Made by a program: the position numbers and the translations under genes. DNA of 17,545 nucleotides, from the NCBI GenBank assembly GCA_027016915.1, contig JALURJ010000031.1:1-17545 (forward strand), given 5' to 3'. Below the pieces are notes generated by a model. That model was given only the letters and a program-made list of their open reading frames with translations. It ran no database searches and was not told the origin of the DNA. Shown here piece after piece: positions 1-6,169 of the stretch (positions are counted from its first letter, which is position 1; every line of letters starts with the position of its first letter). This DNA comes from Desulfurococcales archaeon. Its GTDB lineage: Archaea; Thermoproteota; Thermoprotei_A; Sulfolobales; WAQK01.

Positions 1-1085
1 TCGCCTGTATCCACCCTAAGCATCCTTATACCTCTCATCTTGTGCCGGGTCGCCACCGCCACGATGTTCTCCCTGCCCACCCTCCTTATTACTTCGGGCG
101 ATATCTGGTGGTTGCCCCTGCCGAATAAGAATCCCTGCCCCCCGATCGGGGTGACGACCAGCTTGGCCCGGGGGTATCTGTCGAGCAGGGCCAGTATACC
201 CTTCTCATCCAGGTCCCGGCCTACCAGCACGCCGTTATGCACGGCGTCCACCCCCAGGAGGGTTTTCTCCACACCTAGGGCGTCTGCTATAGCCTTAACA
301 GTGGTCCCCGGTCCCAGTATGTAGAGGGTGCACCGCTTGTAGAGGGCGTCGACGAAAAACCTGGCTATGGCCTCCTTGTTCTCCTCCTCGCTTCCCAGCC
401 CCGTACTCGGCTCCTTGCTGGCCTGCAGCAGGCCCTCAAGGTACGGGGTCTTCACATATCCGTACAGCTGTATCCTGAGCTCCCCTCTACGGTAGGCCTC
501 CTCGTCTATGTCGAGGATCTCAGCATCCCTCAACCCCGCCTCGCCCCGCGCATAGGCGGCGATTATCCTGGCGGCGGCCTCGGGGTTGACTGCAAACACG
601 GAGCTGTACATCTTGACACCGCTGGGCACCCCCAGCAGCGGGACACGGGCATCAATAGCCGAAGTCACGTCCCTGGCTGTCCCATCTCCCCCCACAAAGA
701 CCAGTAGGTCCACCCCTCTCTGCACCATCTCGCCAGCTATGCGCTTGGTGTCCTCTGCACTTGTCTCTCTTCCCCCAAGCTTACCCACGACCTCGAAGCC
801 CCCGATGCCGGGGAGCCGCGACACATAGTCTAAACCCATGATGCCCGGGGCTACGAGGAGCTCCACACCCACACGTTCCTGGGCAAGGGCCCTCAGGAAA
901 CGGGCCGCCCTGCCTGGGGCCACAGGCTTTGCCCCTCTCTTCAGGGCCTCCTTGTAGGCCTCGCCGTCCGTACCCTTGAGCCCCACCCGACCCCCCATGC
1001 CTGCTATCGGGTTGACCAGGAAGCCAAGCCGCAACTTCTGCTCCAGGAAGATAGAGTGGATTAGGTTCTTTAAGAGGCCTACCAT
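1..1085 (-). CDS. ATP-NAD kinase family protein (AcoX-like), C-terminus cut by window edge
   Basis: Probable NAD kinase-type enzyme that phosphorylates NAD(H) to NADP(H) in the cytoplasm. About 361 codons are visible; the reading frame is open to base 1, so only the C-terminal end is missing. The N-terminal part has NPIAGMGG at residues 25-32, and the nucleotide/phosphate-binding signature GGDGT is at 132-136 (VFVGGDGTARD), followed by GVPSGVKMYSSVFA. Another glycine-rich stretch, ILGPGTT, follows, then TPIGGQGFLFGRGN near the end of the visible part. This long form with the conserved N- and C-terminal additions matches the archaeal ATP-NAD/AcoX kinase group rather than the short bacterial NadK. 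The ATG at 1085 is the only reasonable start because a TAA in the same frame lies 12 bases upstream. A TATA-like box on the minus strand about 24 bases upstream suggests leaderless transcription. It is divergent from thrC with 46 bases between. Family assignment is confident; substrate (NAD versus another) is not proven. Confidence 0.88.
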   Translation of the reverse strand, partial: MVGLLKNLIHSIFLEQKLRLGFLVNPIAGMGGRVGLKGTDGEAYKEALKRGAKPVAPGRAARFLRALAQERVGVELLVAPGIMGLDYVSRLPGIGGFEVVGKLGGRETSAEDTKRIAGEMVQRGVDLLVFVGGDGTARDVTSAIDARVPLLGVPSGVKMYSSVFAVNPEAAARIIAAYARGEAGLRDAEILDIDEEAYRRGELRIQLYGYVKTPYLEGLLQASKEPSTGLGSEEENKEAIARFFVDALYKRCTLYILGPGTTVKAIADALGVEKTLLGVDAVHNGVLVGRDLDEKGILALLDRYPRAKLVVTPIGGQGFLFGRGNHQISPEVIRRVGRENIVAVATRHKMRGIRMLRVDTG

Positions 1086-1092
1086 TCCGGAG

Positions 1093-1100
1093 CCTTAAAC
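1093..1100 (+). promoter_or_regulatory. TATA-like box for threonine synthase
   Basis: CCTTAAAC in the 46-base divergent gap. A start of transcription 25 bases on would fall near 1122, leaving a leader of about 10 bases before the GTG at 1132. The gap also holds the opposing box for the kinase gene, so the two promoters are nearly back to back. Confidence 0.35.
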
Positions 1101-1102
1101 AC

Positions 1103-1114
1103 CTATTAGTAAAG
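1103..1114 (-). promoter_or_regulatory. TATA-like box for the ATP-NAD kinase family gene
   Basis: The minus strand reads CTTTACTAATA here, centred about 24 bases before the ATG at 1085. This spacing is the usual archaeal TATA-to-start distance and implies a leaderless or nearly leaderless mRNA. Seen by eye only. Confidence 0.4.
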
Positions 1115-1131
1115 CATAGAGATATTGTGTA

Positions 1132-2304
1132 GTGTCGGGATGGGGGATGGGCGGGCCAAGCGTTGTTTGCCCGGGGTGCGGCGCCAGCTACGGTCTCGAC
1201 TCCCCCTGGAGGTGCCTTCGTTGCGGCTCCCCGCTCCGCATAGAGTATGAGGCTAGAGATGTGGCTAGACCCAGGGGCCAGGGGCTCTGGAGGTACAGGG
1301 GCTTGCTGGCGTACACGCCGGAGAGGAGGGTTGTCCTCGGCGAGGGCGGCACACCTCTGGTTGGGAGGGTTTTCAGAGGCGTGAAGCTCCTTTTAAAGCT
1401 TGAATATCTGAACCCTACGGGCAGCTTCAAGGACCGTGGCGTGGCCTTCGAGGCTTCCAGGGCTAAAAGCTTCGGCTACCGTGTCCTGGTGGAGGACTCT
1501 TCGGGCAATACCGGGCTATCCGTAGCTGCCTACGCCGCCGCTGGGGGCATGGGTGCCAGGATCTATGTTCCCCGAGACGCTCCTGAGGGTAAGAAGAACT
1601 TGATCCGCCTCCTCGGCGCACGCCTTATAGAGGCTGGGAGCAGGGCTGAGGCCTCCCGGCTGGCTGTTGAGAGTTTGGGGAGGGGGGACTACTACGTGGC
1701 CCACCTTTGGAGCCCCTGGTTTATCGAGGGGGTCTCAACACTCGTATACGAGGCGGCTGAGCAGCTGGGGTGGAAATCTCCCGACGCGGTGGTTGTGCCT
1801 GTGGGAAGCGGCTCCCTCCTGCTGGGCGTGGTGCAGGGGTTCGAGAGGCTGGCTGAAGCTGGGCTGCTCCGCGGCGAGGTCCCGAGAATAGTTGCTGTGC
1901 AGGCTGGCAGCGTGGCCCCGCTCTACGAAGCCGTTACCGGCAGGCGGGCTAGCCTTGATGATGGAGGGTTTGCAGACGGGATAAGGGTGCCCAGCCCGCC
2001 CAGGCTTGGCGAGTTGGTGGAGGTCGTTAGGAAGGGTGGCGGGGTAGTCCTAGTAGGCAGGGCCGACATCGTTTCCGCCCTTAGGAGGCTGGTTTCCTGG
2101 GGTTTCCTGGTGGAGCCAACCTCGGCTGCCGCCCTGGCAGGCCTGGCCCGGGCGCTGGAAGAGGGGCTGGTCTGCAGGGGCGAAAGGGTGCTCCTACCCC
2201 TAACCGGTAGTGGGTTAAAGATGCATGACAAGCTTTACTCGTTGGTCGGGAGCGGCATGGAGAGGCGTGGGGGCTATTTATACGGTTCGCCCGGCAAAGA
2301 TTAA
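1132..2304 (+). CDS. thrC: Threonine synthase (PLP-dependent)
   Basis: Converts O-phosphohomoserine to threonine using pyridoxal phosphate. The 390-residue protein opens with a zinc-ribbon-like segment, CPGCG at 13-17 and CLRCG at 28-32, common in archaeal and some bacterial threonine synthases. The PLP-binding lysine is K100 in LNPTGSFKDRG; the substrate/phosphate loop SSGNTG is at 123-128; the glycine-rich PLP-phosphate loop VGSGSLLLG follows in the middle. The fold-type II ending, PTSAAALAGL then PLTGSG, is present. Related fold-II enzymes (threonine dehydratase, cysteine synthase) lack the N-terminal ribbon, so thrC is preferred. Start is GTG 1132; an in-frame ATG at 1147 would still keep all four cysteines. 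No other threonine-pathway gene is in the window, so it looks like a stand-alone gene, although nurA/herA follow on the same strand. Confidence 0.9.
   Translation: MSGWGMGGPSVVCPGCGASYGLDSPWRCLRCGSPLRIEYEARDVARPRGQGLWRYRGLLAYTPERRVVLGEGGTPLVGRVFRGVKLLLKLEYLNPTGSFKDRGVAFEASRAKSFGYRVLVEDSSGNTGLSVAAYAAAGGMGARIYVPRDAPEGKKNLIRLLGARLIEAGSRAEASRLAVESLGRGDYYVAHLWSPWFIEGVSTLVYEAAEQLGWKSPDAVVVPVGSGSLLLGVVQGFERLAEAGLLRGEVPRIVAVQAGSVAPLYEAVTGRRASLDDGGFADGIRVPSPPRLGELVEVVRKGGGVVLVGRADIVSALRRLVSWGFLVEPTSAAALAGLARALEEGLVCRGERVLLPLTGSGLKMHDKLYSLVGSGMERRGGYLYGSPGKD
2274..2283 (+). promoter_or_regulatory. TATA-like box inside the thrC 3' end, for nurA-herA
   Basis: CTATTTATAC lies in the last codons of thrC and stands out in G+C-rich DNA. 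Transcription from about 2305 would give nurA-herA its own promoter, with a leader of about 50 bases. Inferred from sequence alone. Confidence 0.35.
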
Positions 2305-2356
2305 CTATCCTCAGAGCCCTAGTGTATCCCAGTGGCGCTTAGGCAAGGGGTTGAGG

Positions 2357-3625
2357 TTGAGTGTTGAGGACATCATTAGGAGCCTGGTAGATGTTATGAG
2401 GCGCCCCCACCCGGCCCGGCCCGCCGGGCCCGTCGAGGGGCCTGACTGGCTGTTCGAGGAGGGGTTCGGCCGCATAGTTGTCTCCAGGAAGCTTGAAGGC
2501 TTCTCGCTGAGCAGGGCTGAGCCGGGCCCCAGGATGCACCGCGAGATTGCTGGCGTGGATGGGAGCAGCAGGGTCCTCTACTTCGCCCACGGCAACGTGG
2601 CGCTTGCCGTCACCACACTACTGTACGGGTCAGGCGGGGCCCACATATACTACACGTATCCTCCCCTGAGGCCCTTCAACACCAGCAGGGAGAGACCAGC
2701 GTTGGGCGCCGCTGTTCTGGCCTTCCAGCCAGCACCCGTGGATGCTCCCGAAACTGTGAGTGGTGTCAGGCTCAGACCCCCCTCCTACCGGGGGGCTAGG
2801 GTTGGCGAGTTCCTGAGGGAGGCGTTCTACAGGTACGATGCCGAGTACAGCACCAAGATGATGGAGAACGAGGTGAGGGTTCTCCAGGAGAACGAGATGA
2901 TAGGGTGGGCGTCCAGCAGGCTGGGCACCGGCTCCCTGCTGATGGTCGACGGGCCGCTCTTCAACACGCCCGGGATATTTGAGAGGATGCGGGAGCTGCT
3001 GGGGGAGAAACCTTCGAGGCTGAAGGTCTACCTCGAGTCCTGGCTCACCCTGGTCGTCGAGCGAGCCCGCCTGGTGGAGGATGCTGTGAGGAGGGGGGTC
3101 GACGTGGTGGGGGTGGTTAAGAGGCTCCATGCCTCCCGGGTCCTGGTGGCTGCCCAGGGTTCAATCCCCGCCATGAACGACCTCTCCCTGGTCCAGCAGA
3201 TGGTGGGGGGCAGCTCTGCAGGGGCTAAGCCCTACGCCCCCATGCTTCTGGGGCCCCTGGAGACAGTTATAGACCTGGAGGCCTTGGGGCTGGGCAGGTT
3301 GGCCAAGTACAGCTACTACGTGGTTTTGCCCCGTCACCCCCTGACGTCAAGGGTCGGGGAGTTCCGTGTCTTTAGGGTGGAGCTGCCTGGCCCCATATTC
3401 CGCGACGATGAGAGAAAGGCCCGGGTGCTACACACTGTTCTCTCGGAGGCTTCGAGGAGCCCGGACCACTATCCTAGACCTATAAGCGCTGCCGACAGGG
3501 TGTGTAGGAGCGCGGCGGCAAGCCTGGCGGCTCATGTTTATATGAGTCTCTCGGGCTACAGTATACCCAGCTACGACACTCTAAGGGATGCAGGGGAGAG
3601 GGGTTTTGGATTTAGAGAGGCTTAA
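2357..3625 (+). CDS. nurA: NurA-family 5'-3' nuclease
   Basis: NurA is a manganese-dependent 5'-3' nuclease that works with the HerA translocase in archaeal DNA-end resection. Key family motifs are visible (numbering from TTG 2357): IAGVDGSSRV with the catalytic-type Asp near 68, LLMVDGPLFNTPG with a second Asp near 198, and a C-terminal DHYPRPISAADRVCR stretch resembling the conserved YP...A...H/R motif. Length is about 422 residues, at the long end for NurA. The open frame reaches back into thrC (2225), but those codons are the shadow of thrC in another frame. TTG 2357 is chosen because AGGGG at 2346-2350 gives a ribosome-binding site 6 bases away; TTG 2351 is the alternative. The gene overlaps the next gene, herA, as expected for partners made together. 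No mre11 or rad50 is adjacent. Family is confident, exact start is not. Confidence 0.85.
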   Translation: MSVEDIIRSLVDVMRRPHPARPAGPVEGPDWLFEEGFGRIVVSRKLEGFSLSRAEPGPRMHREIAGVDGSSRVLYFAHGNVALAVTTLLYGSGGAHIYYTYPPLRPFNTSRERPALGAAVLAFQPAPVDAPETVSGVRLRPPSYRGARVGEFLREAFYRYDAEYSTKMMENEVRVLQENEMIGWASSRLGTGSLLMVDGPLFNTPGIFERMRELLGEKPSRLKVYLESWLTLVVERARLVEDAVRRGVDVVGVVKRLHASRVLVAAQGSIPAMNDLSLVQQMVGGSSAGAKPYAPMLLGPLETVIDLEALGLGRLAKYSYYVVLPRHPLTSRVGEFRVFRVELPGPIFRDDERKARVLHTVLSEASRSPDHYPRPISAADRVCRSAAASLAAHVYMSLSGYSIPSYDTLRDAGERGFGFREA

Positions 3626-5693
3626 GCGCCTCGAGGGGGTTGCAGCTGAAAGGGTTAGGAGGGCTGAGGAGCTGGCCGCCGCGTACGGGCTGGACCCAGG
3701 CACGGGCAGCCCGGTTATAGGGAGGGTTTCGCGCAGCATACCGGCCAGGGTGGAGGAGGGGGAAAACATTGTGGTGGCAGAGCTGGACCCTCTCCTCGTG
3801 TTCTCCGAGAAAGAGGTGCTCCTCTCGGTTCTTTCGGTCAATACGTATCTAGGCATAGTGGATGTGAAGACAGGGGAGATAGTCGTAGCCCGCCTCGTGG
3901 GGGCTGAGAGGCTGGACGCCGCGTACGGCGCCTACCCCTCGTCCTTCGAGGTCCCGAGGGTGGAGCTCGAGGAGCCTGAGCCCGGCGCGCTTATCAGTGC
4001 TCCACGCGTCCACCTACGCCCCATCCTGATATACGACCCTGAGACGGGGGAGAACAAGCAGGCCAGCTACATTGTTGACCCACAGTCGCCGGTGTTCATA
4101 CCCAACCCTGAGAGGCTTCCAAGCCTTCTAGGCCTCCCCGCCGGTAGGGACGTCGCGGTTGTCGGGGCCCTCACGGTCGGCGACACGCCTATAATAATCA
4201 GGGCTGGCGGGAAGACCCTGGGCGCCAGGGTGGGGATACCGTTCCACGCGCTTCTCAAACACGTCTTCGTGGTCGGCACCACGGGTGCAGGGAAGACTAC
4301 TTTCCTGAAAAACCTGATATATAGCCTGACCAGCAGCGTCGAGGTCTCGGGCACGAGGCCTGTCGTGATGGTTCTCGACGCCAACAGGGACTATCTGGCC
4401 ACACCCTTCCCTCCAAAGTGGAGGTTTAGGGACGGGCTTGTGGAGGAGAGGGAGAGGAGGCTTGCGGAGGCTGTTTACGGAGAGGGGCCTAAAGGGGGCC
4501 GCGACCCTGTCATAATGGTTCCCCTCTCCAAGGACGCAGGGCCTTTGGAGGAGTGGGCGCGCAGCTACGTGGAGGACTACCTGGGCGAGATAGCCGAGGC
4601 TGTGGGCTACAGCCTGGAGGTTGAGGAGGTTAGACTGGAGACCCGTGTGGGCGGCTCCCTCGACTACATAGATGTGCATGCCAGGGTTCCAGGTCTCCCC
4701 GAGGGCAGGCTTTTCAGGCTCATGCCGTTCGCCCTCGAGTATAGGGGCGATACCCGTAGGGTGCTCTCCATAGACCCCTACATGACCGAGCAGGCCCGCG
4801 AGCTTCTCCCAACAATAGTTAAGGCGTTGAGGGAGGTTCTGGACGATAGCAGCGTCTTTGTGAGGTGGTTCACTGAGAGGTATAGGAGGAAGTCGCAGGA
4901 CGTGTTCCAGAGGAGGCTGACCTCGGCGCTGACGAGCATAGATGTGTCCAGCCTGGAGGGTTTGAAGTCGAGCCTCGACAACAGCGATGTGCAGCTGTAC
5001 CTGAGGGACGTGACCGGGATACACCCCAGTACCCTGGACAACATTAGGAGGAGGGTGGTTAGCCTGGCCAGCTCCGGGGTGTTCGACGTCCGCCTCCCAT
5101 CCTCGGTGGGCAGGCTCGCGGTTGGCGAGCCAGACCTCGGCCGTGTCGTGGAGCTGGCTGAAAAGCTGGACCGCCTCGTCATAGTCGACCTATCCTACGC
5201 TTACAGGATGGCTGAGGAGAAGGGTGAGGTGGAGCCCGACACCATTGTCAACATGCTTGCATACTTCGTGCTCTCCAAGCTTCTCGGCTACGTCGAGCAG
5301 CGCTCCCACAGGATGGTGCTGGTGGTTGACGAGGCGCACAGCTTCTTCCCTGCCGAGAAGGGGCAGAGGGTGAGCGAGTACGCTGTCAGGGTTGCAGGCC
5401 TCATAACCAGGCTTGCCAGGCTGGGGAGGAGTAGGGGGCTTGGAATAGTGTTCGCCACCCACAGTACACGCGACGTCAACGACAGGATCCTCCTCCTCAC
5501 CAACACCAAGGTCGTGTTCAGGGTGGACGAGGGCATGGCGGCAGCGCTAGACCTGCCTGTGGAGTATAGGAGGACGGTTCCCATGATGGGCGATAGGGTG
5601 GGAGTGATAAAGTCGTACTACCTCAGGGGAGGTATCGTGAGCTTCAGGACGCCGATGCCGTTTCTGGGCCACAGGGACATCTCGGCTGCCTGA
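3588..5693 (+). CDS. herA: HerA-type DNA translocase/helicase, long divergent form
   Basis: Hexameric FtsK/HerA-superfamily ATPase that pumps DNA and partners with NurA. Residues about 42-105 resemble the HAS-barrel. Walker A is GTTGAGKTTFL at 230-240, followed by VMVLDANRDY (about 260-269). Walker B is MVLVVDEAHSFFP at 576-588, then an arginine-finger-like GRSRGLGIVFATHS, with THSTRDVND where typical HerA has a TQRP-type sensor. At 701 residues it is clearly longer than the roughly 500-residue Sulfolobus HerA; the extra length is a charged, mainly helical region between about 270 and 530. It has no intein-like splice junctions that I can see. It overlaps nurA by 38 bases. ATG 3588 is listed, but TTG 3606 has the better ribosome-binding site (GGGGAG seven bases upstream). 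The pairing with nurA supports the call; the sensor changes suggest a paralogue rather than the Mre11-Rad50-linked HerA. Confidence 0.85.
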   Translation: MQGRGVLDLERLKRLEGVAAERVRRAEELAAAYGLDPGTGSPVIGRVSRSIPARVEEGENIVVAELDPLLVFSEKEVLLSVLSVNTYLGIVDVKTGEIVVARLVGAERLDAAYGAYPSSFEVPRVELEEPEPGALISAPRVHLRPILIYDPETGENKQASYIVDPQSPVFIPNPERLPSLLGLPAGRDVAVVGALTVGDTPIIIRAGGKTLGARVGIPFHALLKHVFVVGTTGAGKTTFLKNLIYSLTSSVEVSGTRPVVMVLDANRDYLATPFPPKWRFRDGLVEERERRLAEAVYGEGPKGGRDPVIMVPLSKDAGPLEEWARSYVEDYLGEIAEAVGYSLEVEEVRLETRVGGSLDYIDVHARVPGLPEGRLFRLMPFALEYRGDTRRVLSIDPYMTEQARELLPTIVKALREVLDDSSVFVRWFTERYRRKSQDVFQRRLTSALTSIDVSSLEGLKSSLDNSDVQLYLRDVTGIHPSTLDNIRRRVVSLASSGVFDVRLPSSVGRLAVGEPDLGRVVELAEKLDRLVIVDLSYAYRMAEEKGEVEPDTIVNMLAYFVLSKLLGYVEQRSHRMVLVVDEAHSFFPAEKGQRVSEYAVRVAGLITRLARLGRSRGLGIVFATHSTRDVNDRILLLTNTKVVFRVDEGMAAALDLPVEYRRTVPMMGDRVGVIKSYYLRGGIVSFRTPMPFLGHRDISAA

Positions 5694-5730
5694 GTAACCT
5701 GATATGTGAACGTTACAAGGATATGCAAAA

Positions 5731-5740
5731 CTTTATTAAG
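5731..5740 (+). promoter_or_regulatory. TATA-like box for the 83-residue orphan gene
   Basis: CTTTATTAAG in the gap after herA. Predicted transcription start near 5760 gives a leader of about 18 bases that includes GGTG at 5767-5770, a ribosome-binding site seven bases before ATG 5778. This supports a separate small gene. Confidence 0.45.
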
Positions 5741-5777
5741 AGACTTCTAACCATCCGTGTGCCGAAGGTGCCGAGGA

Positions 5778-6029
5778 ATGAGCGACTTCATAAAAAACCT
5801 GAAGTCTAAGCTTGAGAAAAGCGTTGCCCCCATGGGGTACACCGTCCAGCTAAGGACCTCCAAGTCGTTGAGGATAGTGAAGGACAAGGACACCATCATG
5901 ACCGTTACAGACCGCGGAGAGATGGTTGAGGTAGTCGTCGAGGGCAGGACATACACCTACGACAAGTGGTACACCTCCGCCGACCAGCTAGCAACAGTGA
6001 TAACCAACTTCTTCGCCCAGCGGCAGTGA
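5778..6029 (+). CDS. Small conserved-looking protein of unknown function (83 aa)
   Basis: I do not recognise this protein. It starts MSDFIKNLKSKLEKS, a probable amphipathic helix, followed by what look like short beta strands (YTVQLRTSKSLRIV, DTIMTVT, MVEVVVEGRTYTYDKW) and a C-terminal helix (SADQLATVITNFFAQ). This would be a compact soluble alpha-beta-alpha fold with a basic N-terminus and no cysteines, signal peptide or membrane segment. ATG 5778 is chosen over GTG 5757 because GGTG lies seven bases upstream of the ATG and the seven extra residues (MCRRCRG) look like read-through of the leader. It has its own TATA-like box and is followed by a hairpin/T-run terminator, so it is a single-gene transcript. 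The clean, separately promoted frame argues that it is real and possibly well expressed. Confidence 0.7.
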   Translation: MSDFIKNLKSKLEKSVAPMGYTVQLRTSKSLRIVKDKDTIMTVTDRGEMVEVVVEGRTYTYDKWYTSADQLATVITNFFAQRQ

Positions 6030-6063
6030 GTGTTTAGGGTCTCCTAACCGCAAGCTTACCCCT

Positions 6064-6084
6064 GGGGGCTCACCCCCTATTTTT
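6064..6084 (+). terminator. Hairpin plus T-run terminator
   Basis: GGGGG at 6064-6068, a CTCA loop and CCCCC at 6073-6077, followed directly by TATTTTT (6078-6084). The shape is that of an intrinsic terminator; in archaea the T-run alone often suffices. It closes the 5778-6029 transcript and insulates it from the next gene. Confidence 0.6.
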
Positions 6085-6121
6085 CACGCCCTAGCCCTTT
6101 CAAGGTTTGGAACCGCAACAG

Positions 6122-6128
6122 TTTTTAA
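6122..6128 (+). promoter_or_regulatory. TATA-like box for the DUF438-hemerythrin gene
   Basis: TTTTTAA at 6122-6128, with the predicted transcription start near 6150. A second AT-rich stretch, CATTTACG near 6139-6146, could instead place the start near 6168, which would make ATG 6170 leaderless. In both cases the 18-bp palindrome sits at the transcription start. Confidence 0.45.
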
Positions 6129-6151
6129 CGCTGAAAAACATTTACGATCGG

Positions 6152-6169
6152 TGTTGACACGTGTCAACA
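6152..6169. promoter_or_regulatory. Perfect 18-bp palindrome, probable operator
   Basis: TGTTGACACGTGTCAACA is an exact inverted repeat over all 18 bases with no spacer. It covers the GTG 6161 start and abuts ATG 6170, and lies roughly at +2 to +20 of the predicted transcript. A dimeric HTH protein bound here would block RNA polymerase. The best candidate in the window is the HTH protein encoded by the second gene of the same unit (7477-7878). The symmetry is directly visible; the binding partner is inferred. Confidence 0.6.

Noticed and set aside
2225..2350. N-terminal extension of nurA back to ATG 2225
   Set aside because: The extra 42 residues overlap thrC in another frame, do not look like NurA, and a TATA-like box and ribosome-binding site lie downstream of them.
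2630..3130. 166-codon minus-strand frame opposite nurA
   Set aside because: A shadow of nurA, with His/Pro/Gln-rich composition typical of antisense frames.
4128..5024. 298-codon minus-strand frame opposite herA
   Set aside because: It is antisense to the central part of the well-supported herA coding region and shows no family motif; long antisense frames are common in G+C-rich DNA.
3588..5693. Intein or inserted element as the cause of the long HerA
   Set aside because: The extra region has no Cys/Ser start and His-Asn end junctions or homing-endonuclease motifs, and its codon use matches the rest of the gene.
5694..5716. GTAAC...GTTAC inverted repeat after herA as a terminator or operator
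   Set aside because: Only five base pairs with a 13-base loop and no T-run directly after it; chance is likely.
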